From: Tannerella forsythia
GTDB lineage: Bacteria > Bacteroidota > Bacteroidia > Bacteroidales > Tannerellaceae
Assembly (NCBI RefSeq): GCF_001006485.1
Contig: NZ_JUET01000058.1
Span: 248,001-312,000, forward strand
Direction of reading: 5' to 3'
DNA: 64,000 nt
The position numbers and the translations under genes were made by a program. Of the stretch, positions 45,832 through 55,655 are shown in pieces. Under the pieces are notes generated by a model. It was not told where the DNA came from, ran no database searches, and worked only from the letters and a program-made list of their open reading frames with translations. Numbering within the stretch: the first letter of the stretch is position 1; each line of letters begins with the position of its first letter.

Positions 45832-46734
45832 TCATTCGGAAGAACGTTTCCCGAGCAGCAGGGTCAGCACGATGGCCAGGATGGAGACGGCGCTTGTGAT
45901 CACGCCCCCTTCCGGTCCGAATGCTCCGCCGCTAAGCCATTCTTTCCCTTCAACGAGGCTCGAAGAGAAGAGGCTTGTCTCCAGGATGTTCATTCCGCTC
46001 ACAGGCATACCGTACAAATTACCCTGACTGAAGTTCCAGACCGAATGGATGGCACATACGCCCCATATATTGCCGGTTTTGAGCATGTATACGGCAAGGA
46101 AAACACCATATAGCACGAGATTGACGAACGCTAAAAGACCAAAACCGCTGTTAAAGAGATGCAGCACGGAAAAGGTGAAGGAACTGATCAGGATCGCGGC
46201 GATCGCGGGCAGCCGTGTCGACAGACTCATCATAAAGTAACCGCGTGTCAGGATTTCTTCCTGAGCGCCTTGAATAACAAACCCGAAGAAGAAAAGAAGA
46301 AGCATGGCGAGGCTTGCTTTGCTATTCAGCCCGTCGAACGTGACGGAGCCGGTGGCGATAAGCGTCAAGTACACCGTACTGAAAAAGACGAATCCGACGG
46401 CTATTCCCTTCAAATAATGTATCCATGCGTCTTTACGGACAAATCCCATCGAGAACAAGCTGCGTCCTTCGGCAAAACGACAGTAGAGCACAACGACAAG
46501 AGCGCTAAGCGCACAACTGAACAGAATGATCAACTTTTCGGTATCCATCGCCGAATCACCGGGGACGTTAGCATCTTTCAGCAGCAGGAAAAGAACGTAT
46601 GGGAGAATCGTAGGGAGCAGTGAGGCGATGTAAATGCCGATAAAAATGGGTATCTGCAACAATGGGTGTGGTTTGAACCGGCTTTCCCGGGCTGCCGCGA
46701 CGAGCGGATGATCGTTCAAATGGAGTCGAATCAT
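45832..46734 (-). CDS. CPBP-family intramembrane metalloprotease
   Basis: 300 residues, seven or eight spans. Motif 1 QEEILTRGYF (EExxxR), motif 2 FSVLHLFN (FxxxH), motif 3 IHSVWNFSQGN (HxxxN/B), the catalytic set of CAAX-protease/bacteriocin-processing (Abi) enzymes. May cleave membrane peptides or confer bacteriocin self-immunity. It follows trmD by 47 nt without a promoter I can see between them, so it is probably read through from trmD. Confidence 0.88.
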   Translation of the reverse strand: MIRLHLNDHPLVAAARESRFKPHPLLQIPIFIGIYIASLLPTILPYVLFLLLKDANVPGDSAMDTEKLIILFSCALSALVVVLYCRFAEGRSLFSMGFVRKDAWIHYLKGIAVGFVFFSTVYLTLIATGSVTFDGLNSKASLAMLLLFFFGFVIQGAQEEILTRGYFMMSLSTRLPAIAAILISSFTFSVLHLFNSGFGLLAFVNLVLYGVFLAVYMLKTGNIWGVCAIHSVWNFSQGNLYGMPVSGMNILETSLFSSSLVEGKEWLSGGAFGPEGGVITSAVSILAIVLTLLLGKRSSE

Positions 46735-46781
46735 AAGGATAAATTATGATGTTTATGAGTTATAATACATTTGTTTATTGT

Positions 46782-47459
46782 TTATTTGAGCAAGTCGGGG
46801 CGCAGCTGCTCCGTACGTTCGTGAGCTTGTTGGAGACGCCATTCGGCGATTTTGCGTTCGTGTCCCGAGAGTAAGATGTCGGGCACCTTCCAGCCTTTGT
46901 ATTCTGCAGGCCGTGTATAGACGGGCGGCGCAAGCAATCCGTCCTGAAACGAATCGGAGAGCGCGCTCTGTTCGTCGCCGATGACTCCCGGAATGAGCCG
47001 GATCGTCGCGTCAGCGATGATGGCTGCCGCCAACTCGCCTCCTGTCAGTACGTAGTCGCCGACCGAAATTTCCAGGGTGATCAGGTGTTCACGTATGCGG
47101 AAATCGATCCCCTTGTAATGCCCGCAAAGAATGATGATGTTTTGCAGCAGCGACAGGCGGTTGGCCATCGGCTGATCAAACATTTTCCCGTCGGGCGAAG
47201 TGTAGATCACCTCGTCGTAATCGCATGCGGCTTTGAGCGCCGTGATCGCGCGGTCGACCGGTTCGATCTGCATTACCATGCCGGCTTCTCCTCCGAACGG
47301 GTAATCGTCTACCCGTCGCCATTTGTTCGTTGTATAGTCTCGCAGGTTATGCAGGTGTATCTCTGCAAGCTGCTTGTCCTGTGCTCTCTTCAGAATGGAG
47401 CAGTTCATGCAGCCGTCAATCATTTCGGGGAGTACGGTCAGAATATCTATTCGCATCAT
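46782..47459 (-). CDS. trmD: tRNA (guanine37-N1)-methyltransferase
   Basis: 225 residues from ATG 47459 (adjacent ATG at 47456 also possible). [27 protein letters not shown], the trefoil-knot [17 protein letters not shown] and [14 protein letters not shown]. It methylates G37 next to the anticodon. The frame is open for 13 codons upstream but without start context. A -7 box TACCTTTG lies at the complement of 47527-47534. Confidence 0.95.
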   Translation of the reverse strand: MMRIDILTVLPEMIDGCMNCSILKRAQDKQLAEIHLHNLRDYTTNKWRRVDDYPFGGEAGMVMQIEPVDRAITALKAACDYDEVIYTSPDGKMFDQPMANRLSLLQNIIILCGHYKGIDFRIREHLITLEISVGDYVLTGGELAAAIIADATIRLIPGVIGDEQSALSDSFQDGLLAPPVYTRPAEYKGWKVPDILLSGHERKIAEWRLQQAHERTEQLRPDLLK

Positions 47460-47554
47460 AAAAAAGTTTGGGGTACAGGCGCTTCCTGATGCCGTCAAGC
47501 ATGTTCGGTTACCGACCTGTAGACGGCAAAGGTAGGAAAAAATGGCGGTTGGCG

Positions 47555-47585
47555 ATTGGCGGTTGCCTATTAATTTTTATCTTTG
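47555..47585 (+). promoter_or_regulatory. pheT promoter
   Basis: ATTG (47555-47558), 19 nt, TATCTTTG (47578-47585). It lies after the divergent trmD promoter and 37 nt before the pheT ATG. Confidence 0.65.
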
Positions 47586-47622
47586 CACATCTTTTTTTTT
47601 TGAGAAAAACTCATACGTAGAA

Positions 47623-50085
47623 ATGAATATATCATATAATTGGTTAAAAGAATATTTGCCGTTTGATCTGACCTCCGACGAAGTGGCGGAGGCGCTGACC
47701 TCGATCGGTCTTGAGACCGGCAGTGTGGAAGAGGTACAGTCGATCAAGGGGGGACTGGCCGGACTGGTGATCGGTGAAGTGTTGACATGTACGGAGCATC
47801 CCAATTCGGATCATCTTCATCTGACGACGGTTGATGTCGGTTCCGGCGAACCGTTGTCCATCGTCTGCGGCGCTCCGAATGTGGCGGCAGGGCAGAAAGT
47901 GGTGGTAGCGACGGTCGGTACGAAGCTATATCATGGCGACGAAGAGTTTGTCATTAAAAAAAGTAAAATACGCGGTGAGGTCTCGTTGGGCATGATTTGT
48001 GCCGCAGACGAGATCGGTGTCGGTGACGATCATGCGGGAATCATCGTCCTCCCGGCCGACGCGCGGGTTGGTATGCCTGCCGCAGAATATTACCACGTGG
48101 AGAGTGATTATGTGCTCGAGGTGGATATTACTCCCAACCGCGTAGATGCGACGTCGCACTATGGGGTGGCACGTGATCTGGCAGCCTACCTTAAGCAACA
48201 GGGACAGCCTGCCGAGTTAAGACTCCCTTCGGTCGAAGCGTTTCAGGTTGACGATCCGTCGCCGTCTATTACTGTCGAGGTGGCTAATACGGAGGCCTGC
48301 CCGCGCTATTCGGGACTGACGATCCGCGGGGTGACCGTCGGAGAAAGTCCGGATTGGCTGAAGAACCGTTTGTCCGCCATCGGCTTGCGTCCGATCAATA
48401 ACGTGGTAGACGTAACGAACTTCGTATTGCATGAAACGGGGCAACCGCTGCATGCGTTCGATGTGTCTAAAATCAAAGGAAATAAAGTTGTGGTACGTAC
48501 CGAGCCGGAAGGTGCGAAGTTCGTAACGCTCGATGGAGTGGAGCGTACCTTGACCGCAAATGATCTGATGATCTGTGATACGGAGAAAGCGATGTGTATC
48601 GGCGGCGTGTTCGGCGGGCTGGATTCCGGGGTGACGGAGCAAACGACCGATGTATTCCTTGAGTCTGCTTGTTTTCATCCGACATGGATCCGCAAAACAG
48701 CGCGGCGCTTCGGCTTAAATACAGATGCATCGTTTCGTTTCGAACGCGGTTTAGACCCGAACCGGACACTCTATGTGCTTAAACGTGCGGCATTGCTGAT
48801 TCAGGAAGTGGCCGGAGGGGAGGTCGTCGGGGAGGTACAGGATGTCTATCCGACGAAAGCAGAACCGTATCCGGTCGAGATTACGTACCGGAAGATCAAC
48901 ACGGTAATCGGGAAGGAAATCCCCGTGGAAACGGTGAAAAGTATTTTGTCATCGCTTGAAATGGAGATTGTCTCGGAGACGGCTGAAGGATTGTCGTTAC
49001 GTGTGCCGGTATATCGTATCGATGTACGCCGCGATGTCGATGTGATCGAGGATATTCTTCGTATCTACGGATATAATCATGTGGGATTCAGTGAACACCT
49101 GCAATCGACTTTGAGCTATCAGGCGCCGGCCGATCGCAGCTACCGCATGGAAACGTTGATCTCGGAGCAGCTCTGTGGGGCAGGCTTCCATGAGATTATG
49201 AATAACTCACTGACGCGACGCGGGTATTATGAAGAGCTGACCTCGCTACCCGCCGACGGATGTGTGGCATTGATGAATCCGCTCAGCGCCGACCTGAATG
49301 TGATGCGTCGGACATTGCTGTTCGGAGGTTTGCAAAGTATCGCGTACAATTTGAATCACAAACAAAAACAGATTCGCTTTTTTGAGTTCGGCAATTGCTA
49401 TGCTTATCAGCCCGCCGAGAAAAAGGAGGGAGAGGCCTTGTCCGGATTGAGTGAAGAATATCGACTGGGCTTATGGATGAGTGGTTATAGATTGGAAAAT
49501 AGCTGGATGCATGCTGACGAGAAGACTTCGGTCTATGAACTCAAAGCGCATGTCGAAAATATCTTGCGACGTCTGGGCGTGAACATGAAAAAGCTCACGT
49601 GGAGCACTTTCTCGAATGATATTTATACGTCGGGCATGACCATTAGCTCGGCTTCGGGACGCACGCTCGGTACGTTCGGCGTAATCAGCCGGAAGATCTT
49701 GAAGAAGATGGATATTGACGATGAAGTGTATTTTGCCGAGTTGTTGTGGTCGACCCTGATGAAGGAAACACGCAAGGCCGAAACAGTGTTTGTCGAGATT
49801 CCGAAATTTCCGGAAGTGAAGCGTGATCTGGCCTTGCTCGTCGATCAGTCCGTGACGTTTGAGGAGATTGAGCGGATCGCTTTCGAAACGGAGCGTAAGT
49901 TGCTGAAAAAAGTTACCTTGTTCGATGTGTACGAAGGCTCGAAGCTGTTGCCTGGAAAAAAATCATATGCCGTCAGTTTCTACCTGCAAGATGAGGAAAA
50001 GACGCTTAACGACAAGCAAATTGATGGTATTATGGCACGCCTGCAAAAGAATTTGGAAGAGAAATTGGGTGCGCAGTTAAGATAA
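47623..50085 (+). CDS. pheT: Phenylalanyl-tRNA synthetase beta subunit
   Basis: 820 residues from ATG 47623. MNISYNWLKEYLPFDLTSDE, a tRNA-binding OB domain (~40-155, EHPNSDHLHLTTVDVG), B3/4 editing domain (~210-380, RPINNVVDVTNFVLHETGQP, HAFDVSKIKG), B5 domain (~400-480), the catalytic-like core and the C-terminal FDX-ACB anticodon-binding domain (last ~95 residues, FPEVKRDLALLVDQ). Pairs with PheS, encoded elsewhere. A frame extension to 47542 precedes the promoter and is not used. Confidence 0.96.
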   Translation: MNISYNWLKEYLPFDLTSDEVAEALTSIGLETGSVEEVQSIKGGLAGLVIGEVLTCTEHPNSDHLHLTTVDVGSGEPLSIVCGAPNVAAGQKVVVATVGTKLYHGDEEFVIKKSKIRGEVSLGMICAADEIGVGDDHAGIIVLPADARVGMPAAEYYHVESDYVLEVDITPNRVDATSHYGVARDLAAYLKQQGQPAELRLPSVEAFQVDDPSPSITVEVANTEACPRYSGLTIRGVTVGESPDWLKNRLSAIGLRPINNVVDVTNFVLHETGQPLHAFDVSKIKGNKVVVRTEPEGAKFVTLDGVERTLTANDLMICDTEKAMCIGGVFGGLDSGVTEQTTDVFLESACFHPTWIRKTARRFGLNTDASFRFERGLDPNRTLYVLKRAALLIQEVAGGEVVGEVQDVYPTKAEPYPVEITYRKINTVIGKEIPVETVKSILSSLEMEIVSETAEGLSLRVPVYRIDVRRDVDVIEDILRIYGYNHVGFSEHLQSTLSYQAPADRSYRMETLISEQLCGAGFHEIMNNSLTRRGYYEELTSLPADGCVALMNPLSADLNVMRRTLLFGGLQSIAYNLNHKQKQIRFFEFGNCYAYQPAEKKEGEALSGLSEEYRLGLWMSGYRLENSWMHADEKTSVYELKAHVENILRRLGVNMKKLTWSTFSNDIYTSGMTISSASGRTLGTFGVISRKILKKMDIDDEVYFAELLWSTLMKETRKAETVFVEIPKFPEVKRDLALLVDQSVTFEEIERIAFETERKLLKKVTLFDVYEGSKLLPGKKSYAVSFYLQDEEKTLNDKQIDGIMARLQKNLEEKLGAQLR

Positions 50086-50112
50086 AAACAAATCAAAAAA
50101 AGGATATAAGCT

Positions 50113-50835
50113 ATGGGAAGAGCATTTGAGTTCCGCAAGGCGCGGAAATTTAAACGTTGGGGAAATATGGCCCGCGTATTCACGAAGCTGGGAAAAGAAA
50201 TCACCATCGCCGTTAAGGCCGGTGGCCCTGAGCCGGAAAATAACCCGCGTCTTCGTGTGTTGATACAGACAGCGAAGAAGGAAAATATGCCGAAAGAAAA
50301 TGTCGATCGTGCCATTAAAAAAGCCAGCTCGAAAGACTATACCGATTATAAAGAGATGAACTATGAAGGCTACGGACCTTTCGGGATTGCGATTTTTGTG
50401 GAAACGGCAACCGATAACACGACGCGTACCGTGGCCAATGTCCGCAGCTATTTCAATAAGGCCGGCGGATCGCTGGGCACAAGCGGATCGTTGGAGTTTC
50501 TTTTCGATCATAAATGTGTGTTTCATATCACCAAAAAGGAAGGAATGTCACTGGATGAGTTGGAGTTGGAACTGATTGATTTTGGAGTGGACGAAGTTTA
50601 TGAAGAGGAAGACGAAGTTGTGCTTTATGGAGATTTCTCTCAAAATTCGGCCATTCAGAAATACCTCGAAGAGAATGGCTACGAGATTACAACGAGCGAA
50701 TTCCTTCGTATTCCGAACGACGTGAAAGAAGTGACTCCCGAGCAGCGTGAGAGTATCGAAAAGCTGATTGAGAAACTGGAAGAAGACGAAGACGTCCAGA
50801 ATGTTTTTCATAACATGAAGGAAATCGACGAGTAA
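50113..50835 (+). CDS. yebC: YebC/PmpR family protein
   Basis: 240 residues. MGRAFEFRKARKFKRWGNMA, RAIKKASSKDYTDY, YEGYGPFGIAIFVE, NKAGGSLGTSGSLEFLFD and the acidic C-terminal domain. Family members act as transcription regulators and, as recently shown for the family, as factors that relieve ribosome stalling at proline stretches. 27 nt after pheT, probably co-transcribed. Confidence 0.93.
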   Translation: MGRAFEFRKARKFKRWGNMARVFTKLGKEITIAVKAGGPEPENNPRLRVLIQTAKKENMPKENVDRAIKKASSKDYTDYKEMNYEGYGPFGIAIFVETATDNTTRTVANVRSYFNKAGGSLGTSGSLEFLFDHKCVFHITKKEGMSLDELELELIDFGVDEVYEEEDEVVLYGDFSQNSAIQKYLEENGYEITTSEFLRIPNDVKEVTPEQRESIEKLIEKLEEDEDVQNVFHNMKEIDE

Positions 50836-50862
50836 GCGCTTTAGAAGAAGTCGTATGTATGG

Positions 50863-50905
50863 CGGGGACTATCACATTCCGCTGGAGAATGTTTATATAG
50901 CCCCG
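50863..50905 (+). terminator. Hairpin after pheT-yebC
   Basis: CGGGG(A)CTAT pairs with ATAGCCCCG, with an inner CATTC/GAATG stem. No T-run follows. The rest of the gap to 51083 has a weaker ACGGTT/AACCGT pair and the -7 box TACCTTTG (51054-51061). Confidence 0.5.
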
Positions 50906-51083
50906 TAATCCATGCGATTAATACGTCTTTACGGTTCCAAAAAACGATGCAGAGAATCTGTTTCCTGAAACCGTGATAACTTGATGAATACACAATAAAC
51001 CACTTGATTCATAGCAGCTGATTACCACGCTTCATCCTTTCGATTTTTATTTCTACCTTTGCCCAAAAAAACAAAAGAATAAT

Positions 51084-51989
51084 ATGAAACCAACATTATT
51101 TGTGCTGGCGGCTGGCATGGGAAGCCGCTACGGAGGTTTGAAACAGTTAGACGGTGTAGGGCCTAATGGCGAGACGATTATGGATTATTCGATATTCGAT
51201 GCGATTCGTGGCGGATTCGGAAAAGTGGTCTTTGTCATACGGAAAGATTTTGAGGCCGACTTCCGGTCGAAAATTTTGTCCAAATACGAGAATCATATCC
51301 CGGTGGAAGTCGTTTTCCAGTCGTCCGACAAATTGCCGGAAGGTTTCACTTGTCCTCCTGAACGCACGAAGCCATGGGGCACGAATCACGCGGTCATGAT
51401 GGGTAAGGAGGTTATTCGGGAACCGTTTGCGGTGATTAATGCCGACGATTTTTATGGGCGTGACAGTTTTGCGGTCATCGGTGAGGAATTGTTGAAATCG
51501 GAAGGTAAAGAAAATACGTATTGCATGGTTGGTTTTCGTGTAGGCAATACCCTGAGCGAAAGCGGGTCAGTGGCGCGTGGCGTTTGCGAAACGAACGAGG
51601 AGAACTATCTCACGTCGGTCGTGGAGCGCACAGCGATTGAGCGCATTGACGGCAATATTCAGTTCACGGACGAGCACGGGCAGATCATTACGTTGGAAGA
51701 GAATACGCCGGTATCGATGAATATGTGGGGCTTTACACCCGATTATTTTGCGTATTCGGAAGCGTTCTTCAAAGAGTTTCTGAAAGAAAATATCGACAAT
51801 CCGAAAGCCGAATATTTTATTCCGTTGATGGTCAACGAGTTGATCATAGATGGGAAGGCGCGTGTTAAAGTATTGGATACGACATCGAAATGGTTTGGTG
51901 TAACGTATGCGGCTGATCGTCAAGGGGTCGTTGATAAGATTCAAGCACTGATCGATGCGGGCGAATATCCCGCTCAGCTGTTCGGTTGA
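51084..51989 (+). CDS. Nucleoside-diphosphate-sugar pyrophosphorylase-like nucleotidyltransferase
   Basis: 301 residues. N-terminal LAAGMGSRYGGLKQLDGVGP is the nucleotide-binding signature of NTP-transferase (GT-A) enzymes; FAVINADDFYGRDSF holds the metal-binding Asp; EYFIPLMVNELI is typical of the C-terminal part. It is expected to couple a sugar or aminosugar phosphate to NTP for surface polysaccharide. Substrate not deducible. Its last 4 nt overlap nothing functional; the next start is 54 nt on. Confidence 0.85.
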   Translation: MKPTLFVLAAGMGSRYGGLKQLDGVGPNGETIMDYSIFDAIRGGFGKVVFVIRKDFEADFRSKILSKYENHIPVEVVFQSSDKLPEGFTCPPERTKPWGTNHAVMMGKEVIREPFAVINADDFYGRDSFAVIGEELLKSEGKENTYCMVGFRVGNTLSESGSVARGVCETNEENYLTSVVERTAIERIDGNIQFTDEHGQIITLEENTPVSMNMWGFTPDYFAYSEAFFKEFLKENIDNPKAEYFIPLMVNELIIDGKARVKVLDTTSKWFGVTYAADRQGVVDKIQALIDAGEYPAQLFG

Positions 51990-52042
51990 ACCGGATGCAG
52001 GCCGGAATGGTTATATCAGTGGAATATTGCAGAAGAATCGGA

Positions 52043-52717
52043 ATGAAAAAAATAATCCATATCGCTTTGGCATGCGGCTTGTGTCTGTTCGGTGCGATAC
52101 GTCTTCAGGCGCAGGAAAAGGAAACCATGGTACTGATTGATACCGACAAAGGTAAAATCACCGTCAGATTATATAACGAGACTCCGCAACATCGCGACAA
52201 TTTTATCAAGTTAGTGAATGAGCATCAGTACGATGGTCTGCTGTTTCACCGGGTGATCAAGCAGTTTATGATTCAGGTGGGGGATGTGACATCGAAAGAT
52301 GCGCCGCCCGAGAAGAAACTTGGCGACGGTGATCTGGGATATACTATTCCGGCTGAGATCGTCTATCCGAAATATTTTCATAAACGCGGACAGCTGGCAG
52401 CAGCACGTACAGGCGACGATGTCAATCCCGAACGCGCCTCGTCGGCCTCGCAGTTTTATATCGTGACAGGCAAGTTCTTTACTTCCATGGAGCTGGATAA
52501 GATGGAGCGTGAAAAAAACATACAACTCACCCCCGAACAGCGCGAGGCTTACATGACGGAAGGGGGCGCTCCGCATCTCGACGGTGCTTATACCGTCTTC
52601 GGCGAGGTGGTAAAAGGCATGAAAGTGGTCGATAAGATTCAGTTCGTACCGACCGATACGAACGACCGTCCGTTGAAAAATATCGCGATACGGTCTATGA
52701 AAATCCTTGACGAATGA
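52043..52717 (+). CDS. Periplasmic cyclophilin-type peptidyl-prolyl isomerase
   Basis: 224 residues from ATG 52043. Signal peptide MKKIIHIALACGLCLFGAIRLQAQ. Cyclophilin motifs FHRVIKQFMIQVGD (catalytic Arg), SSASQFYIVTG and YTVFGEVVKGMKVVDKI. An insertion (~residues 140-175, MELDKMEREKNIQLTPEQRE) between the strands is common in Bacteroidetes members. It speeds proline isomerisation in periplasmic proteins. Four bases before the next gene. Confidence 0.93.
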   Translation: MKKIIHIALACGLCLFGAIRLQAQEKETMVLIDTDKGKITVRLYNETPQHRDNFIKLVNEHQYDGLLFHRVIKQFMIQVGDVTSKDAPPEKKLGDGDLGYTIPAEIVYPKYFHKRGQLAAARTGDDVNPERASSASQFYIVTGKFFTSMELDKMEREKNIQLTPEQREAYMTEGGAPHLDGAYTVFGEVVKGMKVVDKIQFVPTDTNDRPLKNIAIRSMKILDE

Positions 52718-52721
52718 GACT

Positions 52722-53336
52722 ATGAAACGGTACGGATATCTGATTGCCGGATTGCTTTTTCTATGTTGTGCGAGCGGATTCGCGCAAGCCCCGGCCACAT
52801 CCGATATCCGTCTGACTGTTTCCGACGGGTATGTGAGAGGGGTCTTAGACGGCAAAGATACGATTCCGTTTGTTCGCTTGCCGCATGTGTACGTCTTCCC
52901 CGAGCTGAAATTCCGGAACGAGAAGGAGCGGCAGAAATACAATAAACTTGTGCGTGATGTCAAACGCACACTTCCTTACGCTAAACTGATCTACGAGACG
53001 TTGATCGAAACATACGAGTACATCGAAACCCTTCCGGACGAGAAGACAAAGAAAGCGCACCTCAAACGGATGGAAAAAGAACTGTTCAACGAGTATAAAC
53101 CCGAACTGAAAAAGATGACCCTTTCGCAGGGCAAGTTGTTGATCAGGCTTGTCGACCGCGAATGCAATCAGACGAGCTATGAGTTGGCCAAGGCTTTTCT
53201 CGGCGGTTTTCGTGCCGGTTTTTGGAATATTTTTGCCGGTATGTTTGGGGCCAGCCTGAAATCGGAGTACGATCCCCAAGGCAAAGACGCCATGACCGAA
53301 CGTGTGGTTTTGTTAGTGGAGTGCGGGGCGATCTAA
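52722..53336 (+). CDS. DUF4294 family secreted protein
   Basis: 204 residues from ATG 52722. Signal peptide (MKRYGYLIAGLLFLCCASGFAQA), then DTIPFVRLPHVYVFPELKF, the DUF4294 start, a conserved helical YAKLIYETLIETYEYIETLP and RLVDRECNQTSYELAK. Bacteroidetes-specific periplasmic family without known function. Probably co-transcribed with the cyclophilin. Its last 24 nt overlap the convergent methyltransferase gene. Confidence 0.85.
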   Translation: MKRYGYLIAGLLFLCCASGFAQAPATSDIRLTVSDGYVRGVLDGKDTIPFVRLPHVYVFPELKFRNEKERQKYNKLVRDVKRTLPYAKLIYETLIETYEYIETLPDEKTKKAHLKRMEKELFNEYKPELKKMTLSQGKLLIRLVDRECNQTSYELAKAFLGGFRAGFWNIFAGMFGASLKSEYDPQGKDAMTERVVLLVECGAI

Positions 53337-53855
53337 CTGCTTGAATATCTCCCATAGTACCATCCCTGTCGCAACAGATACATTCAGCGAGTGTTTCGTG
53401 CCACATTGAGGAATTTCGATACACATATCGCAGGTATCGACCACAGCTTGTCGCACCCCTTTTACCTCATGTCCTACAACGATAGCATATTTTTGATTGA
53501 TATCAAGTGAAAGGTCTTGAAGGGAAATACTTCCTTCGGCCTGTTCGAGGGCGCAAAGCACATATCCTTGCTGTTTAAGCTCGGCAACGGCATCGGCCGT
53601 ATCCTTATAGTAACGCCATTCGACGGTTTCTTCAGCACCTAATGCCGTTTTATGAATTTCCGCACTCGGAGGTGTCGCCGTGATGCCACACAGGTAAACG
53701 GCTTCCATACGAAATGCGTCGGCTGTACGGAATACGGAGCCCACATTATTCAGGCTCCTTACCTCATCAAGTACGATCACCACAGGAAGTTTGGCAACGG
53801 TTTTATATTCATCGGCCGTCAGACGGTTCAGCTCGATTATTTTCAGTTTGCGCAT
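53313..53855 (-). CDS. TrmH/SpoU-family RNA 2'-O-methyltransferase
   Basis: 180 residues from ATG 53855 (MRKLKIIEL). SPOUT motifs: LNNVGSVFRTAD, IVVGHEVKGV and the knot IPQCGTKHSLNVSVATG. Transfers a methyl to a ribose 2'-OH in tRNA or rRNA; the exact target cannot be read. The short form without an N-terminal L30e-like domain. The frame is open upstream to 53921 without start context. Confidence 0.9.
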   Translation of the reverse strand: MRKLKIIELNRLTADEYKTVAKLPVVIVLDEVRSLNNVGSVFRTADAFRMEAVYLCGITATPPSAEIHKTALGAEETVEWRYYKDTADAVAELKQQGYVLCALEQAEGSISLQDLSLDINQKYAIVVGHEVKGVRQAVVDTCDMCIEIPQCGTKHSLNVSVATGMVLWEIFKQLDRPALH

Positions 53856-53900
53856 ACGTCGAATATTTGAAAAACAAAGGAAAACGTTTTTGGGGAAACG

Positions 53901-53944
53901 AAAAAGAGAGGCTGTCTCCAAATCATCTTTGTGTCCAGCCTCTC
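53901..53944 (-). terminator. glmM terminator
   Basis: Read on the minus strand: GAGAGGCTG, a 21-nt loop, CAGCCTCTC, then TTTTTCG. Nine-base stem plus T-run. Confidence 0.75.
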
Positions 53945-53984
53945 CGATATATTCGGAAACGGATGAGATGCAAGTATCTCCCGT

Positions 53985-55373
53985 TTATGACGCACATTCT
54001 TTGATAATGTCTATCAGTTCACGGCCTAACGCATCGGCTTCCTCCATCGTATGTGCCTCTGCATAGATACGGATAATCGGCTCCGTATTACTCTTGCGCA
54101 AATGCACCCATTTATCGGGGAAGTCGATCTTTACTCCGTCAATATCGGTAAGGTCGTACTGCGAGAATTTTTCTTTTACCTTAGCCAGTATGGCGTCCAC
54201 ATCGATCGACGGACTCAGGTCGACGCGTTGCTTTGAAATGAAATAGTTGGGGTATATAGCTCGCAATTCGCTTGCTTTCATCTTTTTCTTCGCCAGATGA
54301 GTAAGGAACAATGCGATTCCGACAAGCGCGTCGCGCCCGTAATGACTGGCAGGGTAAATCACGCCGCCGTTGCCCTCTCCTCCGATCACGGCATTTGTTT
54401 CTTTCATCTTCGATACGACATTCACTTCGCCGACGGCTGCCGCATGATATTCCATACCGTGTTTGCGGGTAACATCACGCAACGCCCGGCTCGAGCTCAG
54501 GTTGCTCACCGTATTGCCGGGCGTGTGTGAAAGCACATAGTCGCTGACGGCGACCAGCGTGTATTCTTCACCAAACATGTCACCGTTTTCGCAGACAATG
54601 GCCAGGCGGTCTACATCAGGGTCGACTGCGAAGCCCACATTGGCTTTGGCCTGCTTCGTCAATTGCGAAAGCTCGGTCAGATGTTCCGGAATGGGTTCGG
54701 GATTATGCGAAAAATTCCCGTGCGGATTACAGTGTAATTTGCAAATTTCCTTGATCCCTAACGCATACAGCAGCTCGGGGATAACTATGCCGCCGACCGA
54801 ATTGACACAGTCGATGGCGACGCGGAAATTGGCTGCACGAATCGCTTCGACATCGACTAATTCAAGTCCGAGCACATGCTTAATATGGCGTTCCTTGTAG
54901 CGGTTGTCCGTAATTACTTTACCCAACGCATCGACCGGAGCAAATGTGAAATCTTCGGCTTCGGCGATCCGTAGAACCTCCCCGCCCTCTTCGGCATTGA
55001 GAAATTCTCCTCTTTCATTCAGCAGTTTCAAGGCGTTCCACTGCTTAGGATTGTGGCTGGCCGTCAGGATAATTCCGCCACAAGCTTGTTCCATGGTTAC
55101 GGCCAGTTCGGTGGTAGGTGTCGTAGCCAGATCGATATCGACCACATCGAAGCCCATTCCCGTCAAGGTTCCAATCACGATGTTTTTTACCATCAGTCCC
55201 GACATACGGGCATCCCGCCCTACGACAATCCGGTTCGTCGTTACCGATGTGTTTTTACGAATAAACGTGGCATAAGCCGCCGTAAATTTTACGATAGCCA
55301 ACGGATTAAGTCCGTCGTCCGGTGCACCGCCGATCGTCCCGCGGATACCGGAAATCGATTTAATCAATGTCAT
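53985..55373 (-). CDS. glmM: Phosphoglucosamine mutase / phosphohexomutase
   Basis: 462 residues, alpha-D-phosphohexomutase family. SGIRGTIGG near the start, active-site phosphoserine loop ILTASHNPKQWNALK, metal loop DPDVDRLAIV, sugar loop GGEGNGGVIYP, and the phosphate-binding RKSNTEPIIRIYAEA. In Bacteroidetes this clade is annotated GlmM, making glucosamine-1-phosphate for UDP-GlcNAc; phosphomannomutase activity cannot be excluded. A -7 box TACCTTTG is at the complement of 55400-55407. Confidence 0.9.
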   Translation of the reverse strand: MTLIKSISGIRGTIGGAPDDGLNPLAIVKFTAAYATFIRKNTSVTTNRIVVGRDARMSGLMVKNIVIGTLTGMGFDVVDIDLATTPTTELAVTMEQACGGIILTASHNPKQWNALKLLNERGEFLNAEEGGEVLRIAEAEDFTFAPVDALGKVITDNRYKERHIKHVLGLELVDVEAIRAANFRVAIDCVNSVGGIVIPELLYALGIKEICKLHCNPHGNFSHNPEPIPEHLTELSQLTKQAKANVGFAVDPDVDRLAIVCENGDMFGEEYTLVAVSDYVLSHTPGNTVSNLSSSRALRDVTRKHGMEYHAAAVGEVNVVSKMKETNAVIGGEGNGGVIYPASHYGRDALVGIALFLTHLAKKKMKASELRAIYPNYFISKQRVDLSPSIDVDAILAKVKEKFSQYDLTDIDGVKIDFPDKWVHLRKSNTEPIIRIYAEAHTMEEADALGRELIDIIKECAS

Positions 55374-55535
55374 TGTGTTTACAAATTTTTAATAAGTCGC
55401 AAAGGTAGCATAAAATCAGCAATTATGCATATTCGAATAAAATTATCGAAATCGAAATCCGCATTGTTCCTACCTGTTTTTATCCGTTAGTTGCGCTTAC
55501 CATTCGGAAAATACAGCAGTTGAAAAAGCAGATAA

Positions 55536-55567
55536 TTTGTCCGGTTCGAAAAAAATGCGTATTTTTG
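55536..55567 (+). promoter_or_regulatory. rplU-rpmA promoter
   Basis: TTTG 55536-55539, 20 nt, TATTTTTG 55560-55567, a perfect match. The leader to the ATG is ~84 nt and includes GC-rich segments (GAGGCGTAAAAAGGCGTCC) that could fold for r-protein control. Confidence 0.8.
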
Positions 55568-55655
55568 CACCCTAAAAAATCTGCAGAGGGTAGAACAAGA
55601 GGCGTAAAAAGGCGTCCACCCCCGGGAAATAACCTGTTAATAATTAAGAAGACAG

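Noticed and set aside
47542-47622. N-terminal extension of pheT
   Set aside because: It would start upstream of the predicted promoter; MNISYNWLKEYLP is the family's normal start.
50906-51053. Small RNA in the gap after yebC
   Set aside because: Only weak pairing (ACGGTT/AACCGT), no promoter in front and no terminator.
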